Source: JBDTYT01 sp040005555 (lineage in GTDB: Bacteria; Actinomycetota; UBA4738; HRBIN12). Taken from it: a DNA stretch of 63,298 nucleotides. The stretch covers positions 1-63,298 of the forward strand of contig JBDTYT010000002.1 of NCBI GenBank assembly GCA_040005555.1, given 5' to 3'. The translations under genes were made by a program, and so were the position numbers. The notes under the pieces are model-generated. The model searched no databases. It worked only from the letters and a program-made list of their open reading frames with translations, and was not told the DNA's origin. This document shows, in pieces, positions 1 to 9,083 of the stretch (its first letter is position 1; each line of letters begins with the position of its first letter).

Positions 1-2
1 TC

Positions 3-1070
3 GCGATCTTCGACGCGACGTACACGGCGCAGGCGCGCGTCGACGCGGAGCTCACCAACGGCGCCGACGTGGCGGTCACCACCGCCGCGGCGAGCGGCCT
101 GCCGAGCGGCATCGCCGCGACCGTATCGCGACTTCCCGGGGTCGCGGCCGTCCAGACGATGCAGCACCGCTTCGCGTACGTCGGCAACGACCTCCAGGAC
201 CTCTACGGCATCGACCCGGCGACGATCGGGACGGCAACCACGATGTCCGACGCCTTCTTCGCGGGCGGCAACGCGCAGGGCGTGCTCTCGACGATCGCGT
301 CGCACCCGGACGGCGTGCTCGTCTCCGACGAGACCGTGCACGATTTCCAGCTGCATCCGGGCGACCTGCTCCGGTTGCGACTGCAGTCCGCGACCGACCA
401 GCGCTACCACGTGGTCGAGTTCCATTACGTGGGGATCGCCCGCGAGTTCCCGACCGCCCCCCACGACTCGTTCCTGATCGCGAACGCGTCCTACGTCGCG
501 CAGCAGACCGGAAACCCGGCACCGCAGACGCTGCTCGTGCGGACGAGCGGCTCACCGCCCGCGGTCGCGCAGAGCATCCGCACAGCGCTCGGACCGGCTT
601 CGGGCGCCACCGTGCAGGACATCGTGACCCAGCAGAAGATCACGCTCTCGGGTCTCACGGCGATCGACCTCGCGGGCCTCACGCGGCTCGAGCTCGCGTT
701 CGCGCTCGTGATGGCGGCGGCGGCGTCGGGGCTCGTACTCGCCCTCGGCTTGGCGGAGCGCCGCCGAACGTTCGCGATCGCGTCGGCGCTCGGCGCTCGC
801 AAGCGCCAGCTCGCGGCGTTCGTGTGGAGCGAGGCGGCGTATGTCACCATCGGCGGACTGCTGTTCGGCGCCGTCGCCGGGTGGGGGTTGTCGTACGTGA
901 TCGTGAAGATCCTCACCGGCGTTTTCGATCCCCCGCCGGAGCACCTATCGATCCCGTGGGCGTATCTCAGCGTGCTCGCGGTCGCGACGGCCGTGGCCGT
1001 CGGCGCCGCCGGAGCCGGGATGCTGCGGGCCACCCGTCGCCCGGCCGTCGAGATCGTGCGGGATCTCTAG
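3..1070 (+). CDS. FtsX-like ABC transporter permease, C-terminal part (5' end outside window)
   Basis: The reading frame is open from base 3, so the gene starts left of the window and about 355 residues are visible. A long extracytoplasmic-type region is followed by a hydrophobic segment and the block ASALGARKRQLAAFVW, typical of the FtsX/MacB permease family. Two further membrane segments follow, then a short cytoplasmic tail ending EIVRDL. Family members form the membrane part of ABC exporters or act in envelope mechanotransmission. The ATPase is not visible and is probably upstream. The next gene starts 11 bases downstream on the same strand, so the two probably form an operon. Confidence 0.85.
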   Translation, partial: AIFDATYTAQARVDAELTNGADVAVTTAAASGLPSGIAATVSRLPGVAAVQTMQHRFAYVGNDLQDLYGIDPATIGTATTMSDAFFAGGNAQGVLSTIASHPDGVLVSDETVHDFQLHPGDLLRLRLQSATDQRYHVVEFHYVGIAREFPTAPHDSFLIANASYVAQQTGNPAPQTLLVRTSGSPPAVAQSIRTALGPASGATVQDIVTQQKITLSGLTAIDLAGLTRLELAFALVMAAAASGLVLALGLAERRRTFAIASALGARKRQLAAFVWSEAAYVTIGGLLFGAVAGWGLSYVIVKILTGVFDPPPEHLSIPWAYLSVLAVATAVAVGAAGAGMLRATRRPAVEIVRDL

Positions 1071-1081
1071 GATCGCCTGCG

Positions 1082-3106
1082 GTGCGGCCAGGGTCGTCGT
1101 CGCTGTGGAGATCGCCGCTCGGGTGCGTCGCGCTCGCCCTCGTAGCGGCGGGGTGTATCGCAGGATCGACGGCGGCGCCCTCAGCCCTCAACGAGCCCTC
1201 GACCCCCCCGACCCCATCGCCGGCCGCGACGACCCTGAGGATCCAGGGCAGCCCGTACTCGCTCCCGGCACCGGTCCAGCGGGAGGTGGCGGTCACGGAC
1301 GGATCGACGGTGTACCTCGCCGGGGGCCTCAACACCTCCGATGCCTCGGTCGGGGGCGTGTTCTCGTTGGACACGCATACCGGCCGCGTCACGAGCCTCG
1401 GCTCGACACCGAGCGTCTTTCACGACGCCGCCGGGGCGATGATCGACGGGAAGCTCGTCATCTTCGGCGGTGGGTCCAGTTCGGGAACGGACACCGTTCA
1501 AGCGTTCGATCCGTCGACGAAGGCAACGTCCGTCATCGGGCACCTGCCCGTGGCGCTGTCGGACCTGTCGGCAGCCGTCGTCGGCGACTCGGTCTACCTC
1601 ATCGGTGGTTTCGACGGGAACGAGCCTCGCGCTGAGATCTACACCACCGCCGACGGTCACACGTTCCACACCGTCGCGAGCCTGCCACAGGGGCTGCGTT
1701 ATCCGGCAGTGACCGCCGTCGGGTCCACCATCGTGATCGCCGGTGGGCAGACCGCTACGGGCCGAAGCGACGAGGTCCTCGCCTTCGACACGACGACCAG
1801 CACGGTTCGGAAGGTGGGCAGCTTGACCGCGCCGGTGAGCGAGGCATCCGGGTTCACGCTCGGCGACACGGCGTATGTCGCGGGCGGTCGCGACGCCGGA
1901 GGTCACGCCGTGGCGACGGTCACGGCGATCGACCCCTCGACCGGGGAGATCAGCCTCGCAGGCCGGCTCCCTCGCCCCGTCGCCGACGCGCCCGCGGTGG
2001 CCGTGGGGGACGGGGCGCTCGTGATCGGCGGCTGGCGGGGCGCGGCCGTGCCCGATGTTCTCTCCGCCTCGCTCGTTCCCGTTCCGGCGACGGCGTCGTC
2101 GATCACGCCGTCGGCCGCGACTCCCGCCGATTCGCCGTCGACGGCCTCGACCCAGGTCCGTCCCTTCGCGGGACTCCTGCTGATCGCCGACCGCGGGAAC
2201 GACCGTCTCCTCGTGATGAACGCGATGCAGCACGTCGTCTGGCGATATCCCTCGCCGAAGCTCCCGGCCCCGCCGTTCCGCTTCTACTACCCCGACGACG
2301 CGTTCTGGGTGCACGGCGGCAACGCGATCCTCGTGAACGAGGAGGAGAACCACACGCTGGCGCTCATCGCCTATCCGAGCGGGGAAACGTTGTGGACGCA
2401 CGGGCAGGCGGGCGTGCCGGGCTCGGGCACCGGGCTCCTGCATCAACCCGACGACGTGTACCCGTACCCGGGGGGCGGCCTCGTCGTCGCCGATGCGCAG
2501 AACTGCCGTCTGCTGTTCTTCGACGCGGCCGGGCACCCGAGCCACCAGATCGGAACGACGGGCGTGTGTGAGCATCATCCGCCCGACACCATCGGCTACC
2601 CGAACGGGGATACGCCGCTCCCAGACGGTCACCTCCTGGTCTCGGAGCTGAACGGCGGCTGGATCGACGAACTGACTCCGACCGGGCGCGTCGTGTGGGC
2701 GCTGCAGCTCCAGGAAGCGACGACGCCATCCGATCCACAGCGACTCGCCGACGGTACCTACCTGGTGGCGAACTACGAGGATCCCGGTGGCGTCGTGCGG
2801 TTCGACAGCAGCGGCACGGTGCTGTGGTGGTACCACCCGGCGAGCGGCACGGGGGCACTCGACCACCCGAGCCTTGCCGTGCCCTTGCCGAACGGGCTCG
2901 TCGCGGTGGTGGATGACTACGACCACCGCGTCGTGATCATCGACCCCGTCACCGACACGATCGTGTGGCAATACGGGACCGGGGTCGCGGGAAGCGGCCG
3001 GGGCCAGCTCTCCTTCCCCGACGGGTTGGACCTGTTGCTGCCGGGCAACGTGATCCCGCTGCACATCGACTTCCCGAGCGCCGCGACGCATCCAGGGCTC
3101 CCATGA
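1082..3106 (+). CDS. Lipoprotein with kelch-like and NHL/PQQ-like beta-propellers
   Basis: The GTG start at 1082 was chosen because it is followed directly by a lipoprotein signal (hydrophobic LALVAAGC, lipobox cysteine 25) and preceded by AGGA about 9 bases upstream. The frame is open further upstream but encodes arginine-rich, non-natural sequence. About 674 residues. Residues ~50-340 hold six kelch-like blades with recurring VYLAGG/VYLIGG/IVIAGG strands. Residues ~365-660 hold a second propeller of the NHL or arylsulfotransferase-like type (LLIADRGNDRLL, GGLVVADAQNCRLL, IVWQYGTG). It is probably a surface-anchored binding protein; no catalytic residues could be assigned. Its stop overlaps the next start as ATGA. 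Confidence 0.8.
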   Translation: MRPGSSSLWRSPLGCVALALVAAGCIAGSTAAPSALNEPSTPPTPSPAATTLRIQGSPYSLPAPVQREVAVTDGSTVYLAGGLNTSDASVGGVFSLDTHTGRVTSLGSTPSVFHDAAGAMIDGKLVIFGGGSSSGTDTVQAFDPSTKATSVIGHLPVALSDLSAAVVGDSVYLIGGFDGNEPRAEIYTTADGHTFHTVASLPQGLRYPAVTAVGSTIVIAGGQTATGRSDEVLAFDTTTSTVRKVGSLTAPVSEASGFTLGDTAYVAGGRDAGGHAVATVTAIDPSTGEISLAGRLPRPVADAPAVAVGDGALVIGGWRGAAVPDVLSASLVPVPATASSITPSAATPADSPSTASTQVRPFAGLLLIADRGNDRLLVMNAMQHVVWRYPSPKLPAPPFRFYYPDDAFWVHGGNAILVNEEENHTLALIAYPSGETLWTHGQAGVPGSGTGLLHQPDDVYPYPGGGLVVADAQNCRLLFFDAAGHPSHQIGTTGVCEHHPPDTIGYPNGDTPLPDGHLLVSELNGGWIDELTPTGRVVWALQLQEATTPSDPQRLADGTYLVANYEDPGGVVRFDSSGTVLWWYHPASGTGALDHPSLAVPLPNGLVAVVDDYDHRVVIIDPVTDTIVWQYGTGVAGSGRGQLSFPDGLDLLLPGNVIPLHIDFPSAATHPGLP

Positions 3107-4242
3107 GACGACGGGCCGCCGCGCTCCTCGTCGTCGCCCTTCTCACCCTCACTGCCTGCGTACAAGGAAACGCCGGCATCCCGGCTGCGCGCACGCGGGC
3201 CGTCGCCACTGCGAGCCCCGCATCGAGGCGCGGATCCCCAGCACGCGCACGCCCCGACGTGGCGGAGGTGTGGGCCGGCATGGCGACCCGTCGATTGAGC
3301 CCGAGGGTCGCTGATGTTCCCTCGCGCGTGTACGTGCCGAACAACCGCTCGAACACGCTCACGGAGATCGATCCCGCGACCTACCATGTGATCCGCACGA
3401 TCCGGGTGGGCTCGGGTCCGCAGCACGTCACGCCCTCCTGGGACCTGCGCCATCTGTACGTGGGCAACACGTACAGCAACACCCTCACCCAGATCGACCC
3501 GAGATCCGGACGAGTCGTCAGAACGATCTCGGTGCCCGATCCGTACAACCTGTACTTCACGCCGGACGGCTCGCTCGCGGTCGACGTCGCGGAGCGCCTC
3601 CAGCGGCTCTACTTCTTCGATCCGCACACGTGGAAGCCGCGCGGCAGCGTCGCGATCCCCTGGCCCGGCGCCGACCACCTCGATTTCTCCGAAGGTGGCG
3701 GTTACCTCTTGATCAGCACGGAGTTCGCAGGCGTCGTCGTCAAGGTGAATATCCGCAAGCGGCAGATCGTCGGCTCGGTCCACGTCGGCGGGAGCCCCGT
3801 GGACGTGAAACTCTCACCCGACGGCTCGGTCTTCTACGTCGCGAACCAGATCCGCGGCGGCGTATCCGTGATCGACCCGGTTCGCATGCGAGAGGTGCGC
3901 TTCATCCACACGGGCGCGGGGGCCCACGGGTTCTGCATCTCGCGCGACGCCGGCGAGCTCTACGTGAGCAACCGGCTCGCAGGCACGATCTCGGTGCTGA
4001 ACTTCAGGAGCGGGAATCTCGAGCGGACGTGGCACGTCGGGGGCAGCCCCGACATGATGCAGGTCTCGGCCGACGGCCGCGAGCTCTGGGTCTCGAACCG
4101 CTACGACGGGACCGTCTCGGTGGTCGGCACGCGGACCGGGCACGTGATCCGGACGATCCACGTGGGGTCGGGCCCGCACGGCCTGACGCTGTTCCCGCAG
4201 CCCGGACGCTTCAGCATCGGTCACAACGGCGTGTACCGCTGA
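3103..4242 (+). CDS. YVTN-type beta-propeller lipoprotein
   Basis: The ATG at 3103 overlaps the previous stop (ATGA), and the protein begins with an arginine-rich n-region and a lipobox (LLTLTAC, Cys19). About 379 residues. The mature part is built from roughly 40-residue blades carrying the YVTN-type signature: YVPNNRSNTLTEIDPAT, YVGNTYSNTLTQIDPR, YVANQIRGGVSVIDP, YVSNRLAGTISVLN, WVSNRYDGTVSVVG. Such propellers bind partners or ligands and are usually extracytoplasmic. With the preceding double-propeller lipoprotein and the FtsX permease it probably forms an exported envelope module. No enzymatic motif was seen. Confidence 0.83.
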   Translation: MRRRAAALLVVALLTLTACVQGNAGIPAARTRAVATASPASRRGSPARARPDVAEVWAGMATRRLSPRVADVPSRVYVPNNRSNTLTEIDPATYHVIRTIRVGSGPQHVTPSWDLRHLYVGNTYSNTLTQIDPRSGRVVRTISVPDPYNLYFTPDGSLAVDVAERLQRLYFFDPHTWKPRGSVAIPWPGADHLDFSEGGGYLLISTEFAGVVVKVNIRKRQIVGSVHVGGSPVDVKLSPDGSVFYVANQIRGGVSVIDPVRMREVRFIHTGAGAHGFCISRDAGELYVSNRLAGTISVLNFRSGNLERTWHVGGSPDMMQVSADGRELWVSNRYDGTVSVVGTRTGHVIRTIHVGSGPHGLTLFPQPGRFSIGHNGVYR

Positions 4243-4295
4243 CGCGCGCAGAGCGCCGCTCTCGGGAACAACCTCGTCGATCGTCTGAGAGACGC

Positions 4296-5723
4296 CTACA
4301 GCGGAACGTGCGACAGGACCATGATCCGCGGCTCGGTCATCTCCTCCATCGCGAAACGCAGGCCCTCCCGGCCGAAGCCTGAGTCCTTCGACCCTCCGTA
4401 CGGCATCTGGTCCGCGCGGAACGCCGATTGGTCGTTGATGATGATCCCGCCGACCTCGAGCTCGCGGTGCGCCTGGAACGCGCGGTTGATGTCGTTCGTG
4501 AAGACCCCTGCCTGCAGCCCGAACTTCGAGTCGTTCACCCGCGCGAGGGCCTCCTCGAAGGTCTGGTACGGGCTGATCGTCACGACCGGTCCGAAGATCT
4601 CCTCGCGGCACACCTTCATCTCGGGCGTCACATCCGACAGCAGCGTGGGCGCGAAGAACGGCCCGTCGGCCGTGCCACCGGTGAGGATCTCGGCGCCTTG
4701 GGAGGCAGCTTCCTTCACCCACGAGTCGATCCGCTCGACCTCCGAGCGCTGGATCACAGGACCGACGTCCACGGTCGGGTCCATCGGATCGCCGACCTTG
4801 AGGCTCTCGACCTCCTTCACCAGGCGCGCGGCGAAGTCCTCGTACACCTCGGACTGCACGAGAACGCGCTGCACGCTGATGCAGCTCTGACCCGCCTGGT
4901 AGTAGCCGCCGAACGCGATCCGCTTCGCGGCGAGGTCCAGGTCGGCGTCCGCGTGCACGATCACACCGGCGTTGCCGCCCAGCTCGAGCGTGACCCGCTT
5001 CTTCGGGTCCAGGCCCTTCAGGTACCAACCGATGTCCGCCGAGCCGGTGAACGAGATCTTGCGGTAGCGATCGTCGCGCGCCATCTGATCGGCAACGCTC
5101 GAGCGCACCGGCAGCACCTGGTACATGCCTTTCGGCAAGTCCGTCTCGGCGAAGAATTCGGCCAGGCGGAGCGAGCCGATCGGCGTGGCGGAGGCGGGCT
5201 TCACCACGATCGGTGCGCCGACCCCGAGCGCGGGTGCGACCTTGTGGGCGACGAGGTTCAGCGGGAAGTTGAACGGCGTGATCCCGAGCACCGGCCCGAT
5301 CGGGAACCGCCGCAGCAGCCCCACCCGCGAGCCGAGCGACGCCTCCGTATCCAGACGCATCATCTCGTCGTCGCCGTGGCGGATCACCTCGGAGGCCCAC
5401 CGGAAGGTCGAGACGGCGCGCGTGGCCTCGACGGTCGCCCACTTGAGCGGCTTGCCCCCCTCACGGGCGATGAGCTCGGCGTTCTCACCGATCGTCTCGC
5501 CGAGCCGCTTCGAGACGTGGTCGAGGGCCTCCGATCGGGCGTGGATCGGCAGGTGCTGTGACTCCTTGAAGGTCTCGGCGGCGGTGGCGGCGGCCTCCTC
5601 GACGTCGGCCTCCGTGGGCACGCCGATCTCGGCGACGACGCTGTCGTCGAAAGGGCTCTTCACCTCGAAGGTCCCCCCGCCGGTTCGCCACTCGCCGTTC
5701 ACCAGGAACGGGCGTACGGCCAT
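4296..5723 (-). CDS. Aldehyde dehydrogenase family protein (NAD(P)-dependent)
   Basis: 475 residues, the normal length for the ALDH superfamily. It oxidises an aldehyde to the acid with NAD(P). Visible motifs are the active-site glutamate block VTLELGGN (Glu247), the catalytic cysteine in AGQSCISVQR (Cys281), the Rossmann SFTGSADIG and the late EEIFGPV. It sits 48 bases downstream of a second aldehyde dehydrogenase on the same strand, next to a PucR-type regulator and an omega-aminotransferase, so a semialdehyde from amine or amino-acid catabolism is a likely substrate. It differs clearly from its neighbour and is not a recent duplicate. The exact substrate cannot be read from sequence. Confidence 0.92.
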   Translation of the reverse strand: MAVRPFLVNGEWRTGGGTFEVKSPFDDSVVAEIGVPTEADVEEAAATAAETFKESQHLPIHARSEALDHVSKRLGETIGENAELIAREGGKPLKWATVEATRAVSTFRWASEVIRHGDDEMMRLDTEASLGSRVGLLRRFPIGPVLGITPFNFPLNLVAHKVAPALGVGAPIVVKPASATPIGSLRLAEFFAETDLPKGMYQVLPVRSSVADQMARDDRYRKISFTGSADIGWYLKGLDPKKRVTLELGGNAGVIVHADADLDLAAKRIAFGGYYQAGQSCISVQRVLVQSEVYEDFAARLVKEVESLKVGDPMDPTVDVGPVIQRSEVERIDSWVKEAASQGAEILTGGTADGPFFAPTLLSDVTPEMKVCREEIFGPVVTISPYQTFEEALARVNDSKFGLQAGVFTNDINRAFQAHRELEVGGIIINDQSAFRADQMPYGGSKDSGFGREGLRFAMEEMTEPRIMVLSHVPL

Positions 5724-5771
5724 CCTTCGCTCACTTCCTTCCGTTCACGGGCAGAGAGATCGAGACGCCGA

Positions 5772-7217
5772 CTAGTCGAGCGCCGCCATCACGTGCTTGA
5801 TCTGCGTGTAGTCCTCCAGCGAGTACATCGACATGTCCTTGCCGTACCCGCTCTCCTTGTACCCGCCGTGCGGCATCTCCGCGGTGATCATGAAGTGCGT
5901 ATTGATCCACACCGCGCCGAACTGCAGACGCCGGGCGACCCGCAAGCCGCGGGCGCCGTCCTTCGTCCATACCGACGACGCGAGCCCGTACACGACGTCG
6001 TTCGCCCACGTCACGGCCTCGTCCTCATCGCTGAACCGCTGCACCGAGATGACCGGACCGAAGACCTCCTGCTGGACGATCTCGGACTTCTGGTCGACGT
6101 CGGCGACCACCGTGGGCTTGTAGTAGTAGCCCTTGCCCTTCACGTCGATCGCCTCACCACCGGTGAGGACCTTCCCGTACTCCTGCGCGCGGTCGACGAA
6201 GCCCGCCACGCTGTCACGCTGTCGGGCCGAGACGAGCGGTCCCATCTCGACCGACTCGTCCTCGAGCGAGCCGACCTTGATCGACTCGACGGCCGGGACC
6301 AGCTCGGAGAGCAGCTCGTCGTATACGCCGGAGCCGGCCACGACGCGACAGGACGCCGTGCAGTCCTGGCCGGTGTTCGTGTACCCGGCGAACTTCAGCG
6401 TCTCCACGAGCTTGCCGATGTCGGCGTCGTCGAACACCACGACCGGAGCCTTGCCCCCGAGCTCGAGATGCACCCGCTTCACGGTCTCGGCTCCGGCCGC
6501 CGCGATGAGCTTGCCGGTGGACGTGTCCCCCGTCACCGAGACGAGCCGGACAGCCGGGTGTCGGACCAGTTGGTCGCCGACCACCGAGCCGCGCCCGGTG
6601 ATCACGTTGATGACTCCGGGCGGGAAGATGTCCGCCGACAGCTCAGCCAGACGCAGCGTCGACAGCGGCGTGATCTCGGCCGGCTTGATGATCGAGGTGT
6701 TGCCGGCGGCGAGCGCGGGGCCGAGCTTCCAGATCGCCATCATGAGCGGGTAGTTCCAGGGGCAGATGCCGGCCGTGACCCCGAGGGGCTCGCGCCGGAT
6801 CATGCTCGTGAAGCCCCGCTCGTACTCGCCGCTGGACTTGCCCTCCTGCACCCGGGCCGCGCCGGCGAAGAACCGAAGGTTGTCGGTGATGAACGGGATA
6901 TCTGCGGAGGCGACCGAGATCGGTTTGCCGACGTCGATCGACTCCAGGCGGGCGAGCTCGTCCGCGTCGGCGTCCATCGCGTCGGCGAGCTTCAGCATCA
7001 TCGCCGAGCGCTCCTTCGGCGGTGTGTCGAACCAGATCTCGTCGTAGGCCTTCTGGGCCGCCGCGACCGCGCGGTCGGCGTCGTCCCTCGTCCCGACCTG
7101 AACCTGGGCGACGGCCTCCTCGCTCGCCGGGTTGATGTCGGGTTCCGTCTCACCGGTCGTCGAGTCGATCCACTCGCCGCCGATGAACTGCTGGTAGGTC
7201 TTCACCGCGGTGGCCAA
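5772..7217 (-). CDS. Aldehyde dehydrogenase, gamma-aminobutyraldehyde/betaine-aldehyde type (PatD-like)
   Basis: 481 residues. The active-site glutamate is in HLELGGKAPV (Glu252) and the catalytic cysteine in TGQDCTASCR (Cys286). The QDCTA context is typical of PatD-type 4-aminobutyraldehyde dehydrogenases, and CPWNYPLMMAIWK of the aminoaldehyde branch. This enzyme would make GABA from 4-aminobutanal in putrescine catabolism. The aminotransferase at 9084 would then convert GABA or a related amine to the semialdehyde, and the dehydrogenase at 4296 would oxidise that. The start is ATG, followed by TAVKTYQQFIGGEWI as in homologues. The assignment to aminobutanal is inference from motif and context. 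Confidence 0.9.
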   Translation of the reverse strand: MATAVKTYQQFIGGEWIDSTTGETEPDINPASEEAVAQVQVGTRDDADRAVAAAQKAYDEIWFDTPPKERSAMMLKLADAMDADADELARLESIDVGKPISVASADIPFITDNLRFFAGAARVQEGKSSGEYERGFTSMIRREPLGVTAGICPWNYPLMMAIWKLGPALAAGNTSIIKPAEITPLSTLRLAELSADIFPPGVINVITGRGSVVGDQLVRHPAVRLVSVTGDTSTGKLIAAAGAETVKRVHLELGGKAPVVVFDDADIGKLVETLKFAGYTNTGQDCTASCRVVAGSGVYDELLSELVPAVESIKVGSLEDESVEMGPLVSARQRDSVAGFVDRAQEYGKVLTGGEAIDVKGKGYYYKPTVVADVDQKSEIVQQEVFGPVISVQRFSDEDEAVTWANDVVYGLASSVWTKDGARGLRVARRLQFGAVWINTHFMITAEMPHGGYKESGYGKDMSMYSLEDYTQIKHVMAALD

Positions 7218-7298
7218 GCCGACCTCCTTCTGCGTGGACCCGAACCCGGGTCGGGGATGTGAACGCTTCGAGCGCTTCCAGTATGCCCAAAGGAGGGG

Positions 7299-8897
7299 TC
7301 AAGGGGCTACTCGACGTTCCGGCGACCCCCGGGCCCCGTATTCGCCGGACCGTCCGTCCGGCTCAGCTTCCAGGAGCTGCCTCGCGCGCAGCGCCAGCCA
7401 GAACTCCATGCGATCGAAGCTCGAGGACAGGTCACGGCCCGTCAGCTCCTCGACCTTGCGCATCCGGTAGCGCAGCGTGTGACGGTGCACGTAGAGCTCG
7501 GCGGCGGCGGACTCCCATCGCGCGTTGTGCTGGAGGAAGGCGAGAAGCGACGCCTGGAGTTCGCCGCCATGGTCGCGGTCGTAGGTGTCGAGCGGCGCGA
7601 GCAGCGAATCGGCGAAGGCCCGCAGCGCGCCCGGGTCCGCCATCGACAGCAGCAGCCGGTAGGAGCCGAGATCTTCGAACCCCGCCGAGCCCCACCCCTC
7701 CAGCCGGCACACCTGCAGCGCGTAGGAGGCCTCGCGCAGGCTGCGGCCCACCTCGTGGGCGACCGCCGGCGATCCGGCGCCGGCGCGCACCTCGGTCCCG
7801 CCGAGGCGCTCGGCGACGGCCTTCCGCAGCTCGTCGATGTCGAGCCCGTGATCGGCGGGCAGGAGTGCGTGGATCCCGCCCTCGTGCCGCGAGATGAGGT
7901 ACGCCCCCGAGGTTCGCGAGAGGTGATCCTCGGCCGCGTACGCGAGTTCCTCGGACGCCTCGCCTTCGAGCGAGACGACCATGACACGCGCGTCCTTCGC
8001 GAACCCGAACCGGGTCAGCCCCCGGACCGCCTCCGCCGCCGACAGCGAGCCGCTCCCGAGCGTGTCGAAGAGATCGCCCTGCAGCCGGCGCTCGGCGTCG
8101 GCCACGGCGCGCGACTTCGCGAGCTCGATCGCGAACAGGGACAGCGCGTGGCCCGCGACGATCCGATCGATCTGCGTGAGCGCCTCGGCCTTGCCCACCA
8201 CGAGGAACGCCTCGACGCGTCCCTTCGCACCCACGGGTTGGATCCACATGTTGTGGCCCTCGTCGACGAGCGTGAGGCTGAACCCCGTCCCCTCGGGACG
8301 CGAGCGCTGGAGCTCGTCCCAGACGCGCTCCGCCCGTTCCTCGGCGGCAGGCGCCGTGGCCGCGAGCGGGATCCCGTGCAGATCGAGGAGCATCGCCCAC
8401 CCTCCGCTGACCCTCGCGAGCGAGGCCGCGATCCCCTCGACACCGTCGCCGTCCAGGACGGCACGGGTGAGCGCGTGCTCGGCATCGACGGCGCGCTGGA
8501 GGCCTTCGTACTGCTCGGCGAGCAGCCTCGTGAACACGGCCTCGGTGATCGCGATGAACGGGACCGGGTAGGGCACCTCGAACAACGGGAACCTCGCGTG
8601 CTCCGCCGCCGTGACGAGCGCTTTCGGCACGCGCCGGTGCGAGAACCCCGACCCGAATCCCAGGCCCGCCAGCCCGGCGTCCGCGAGCCGGTGTACGTAC
8701 GCCCGCTGCTTCGCTGGCGTCGAACCCACGCCCGCGCCCGTCGTGAGCAACAGCTCGCCGCCTTTCAGCCACGGCGTCGGGTCCTCGAGCTCGCTGCTGT
8801 GCACCCAGCGCACGGGCCGGTCCGCGGCCTCCCCTCCAGCCAGCAACCGGAGCGCGAGCCCCGGGACCGAGAGGATGTCGCGCACGGAAAGGGCCAT
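7299..8897 (-). CDS. PucR family transcriptional regulator
   Basis: 532 residues from ATG 8897. The frame is open further upstream, but this start gives the canonical PucR N-terminus (ALSVRDILSVPGLALRLLAGG) and lies 7 bases after a TACAAT -10 element, so the mRNA is probably leaderless. The N-terminal ~130 residues form the purine-catabolism regulator domain, the middle a CdaR GGDEF-like sensor region, and the C-terminal ~60 residues a PucR-type helix-turn-helix (NARWESAAAELYVHRHTLRY). It is divergent from gabT and upstream of the two dehydrogenases, so it probably controls this amine-catabolism group. Its promoter overlaps a perfect inverted repeat, suggesting autoregulation. Confidence 0.9.
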   Translation of the reverse strand: MALSVRDILSVPGLALRLLAGGEAADRPVRWVHSSELEDPTPWLKGGELLLTTGAGVGSTPAKQRAYVHRLADAGLAGLGFGSGFSHRRVPKALVTAAEHARFPLFEVPYPVPFIAITEAVFTRLLAEQYEGLQRAVDAEHALTRAVLDGDGVEGIAASLARVSGGWAMLLDLHGIPLAATAPAAEERAERVWDELQRSRPEGTGFSLTLVDEGHNMWIQPVGAKGRVEAFLVVGKAEALTQIDRIVAGHALSLFAIELAKSRAVADAERRLQGDLFDTLGSGSLSAAEAVRGLTRFGFAKDARVMVVSLEGEASEELAYAAEDHLSRTSGAYLISRHEGGIHALLPADHGLDIDELRKAVAERLGGTEVRAGAGSPAVAHEVGRSLREASYALQVCRLEGWGSAGFEDLGSYRLLLSMADPGALRAFADSLLAPLDTYDRDHGGELQASLLAFLQHNARWESAAAELYVHRHTLRYRMRKVEELTGRDLSSSFDRMEFWLALRARQLLEAEPDGRSGEYGARGSPERRVAP

Positions 8898-8904
8898 TGA
8901 CCCG

Positions 8905-8922
8905 ATTGTACGGCTCGTACAA
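8905..8922 (-). promoter_or_regulatory. pucR leaderless promoter overlapping inverted-repeat operator TTGTAC-n5-GTACAA
   Basis: Bases 8906-8911 (TTGTAC) and 8917-8922 (GTACAA) form a perfect 6+6 inverted repeat with a 5-base centre. The minus-strand hexamer TACAAT (8910-8905) lies 7 bases before the pucR ATG and fits a -10 element. A protein bound to the repeat would therefore block pucR transcription. A further GTACAA half-site lies at 8969-8974, between this operator and gabT. The operator role is inferred; the symmetry is seen directly. Confidence 0.55.
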
Positions 8923-9083
8923 ATGAAGCCTCCACCGCGGAGCCCGGACGCAGGAGACTGGACGGAAGGTACAAACGCCTTCGCGCGACTTGGTCCGGCG
9001 ACCGCGTGACGGCGCGGTTGCGTGCGCGGACACTCGGGTGCAGCCTGGGGGCAGCGGTCGCCCTCGGCACCGAAGGAGGCAAC

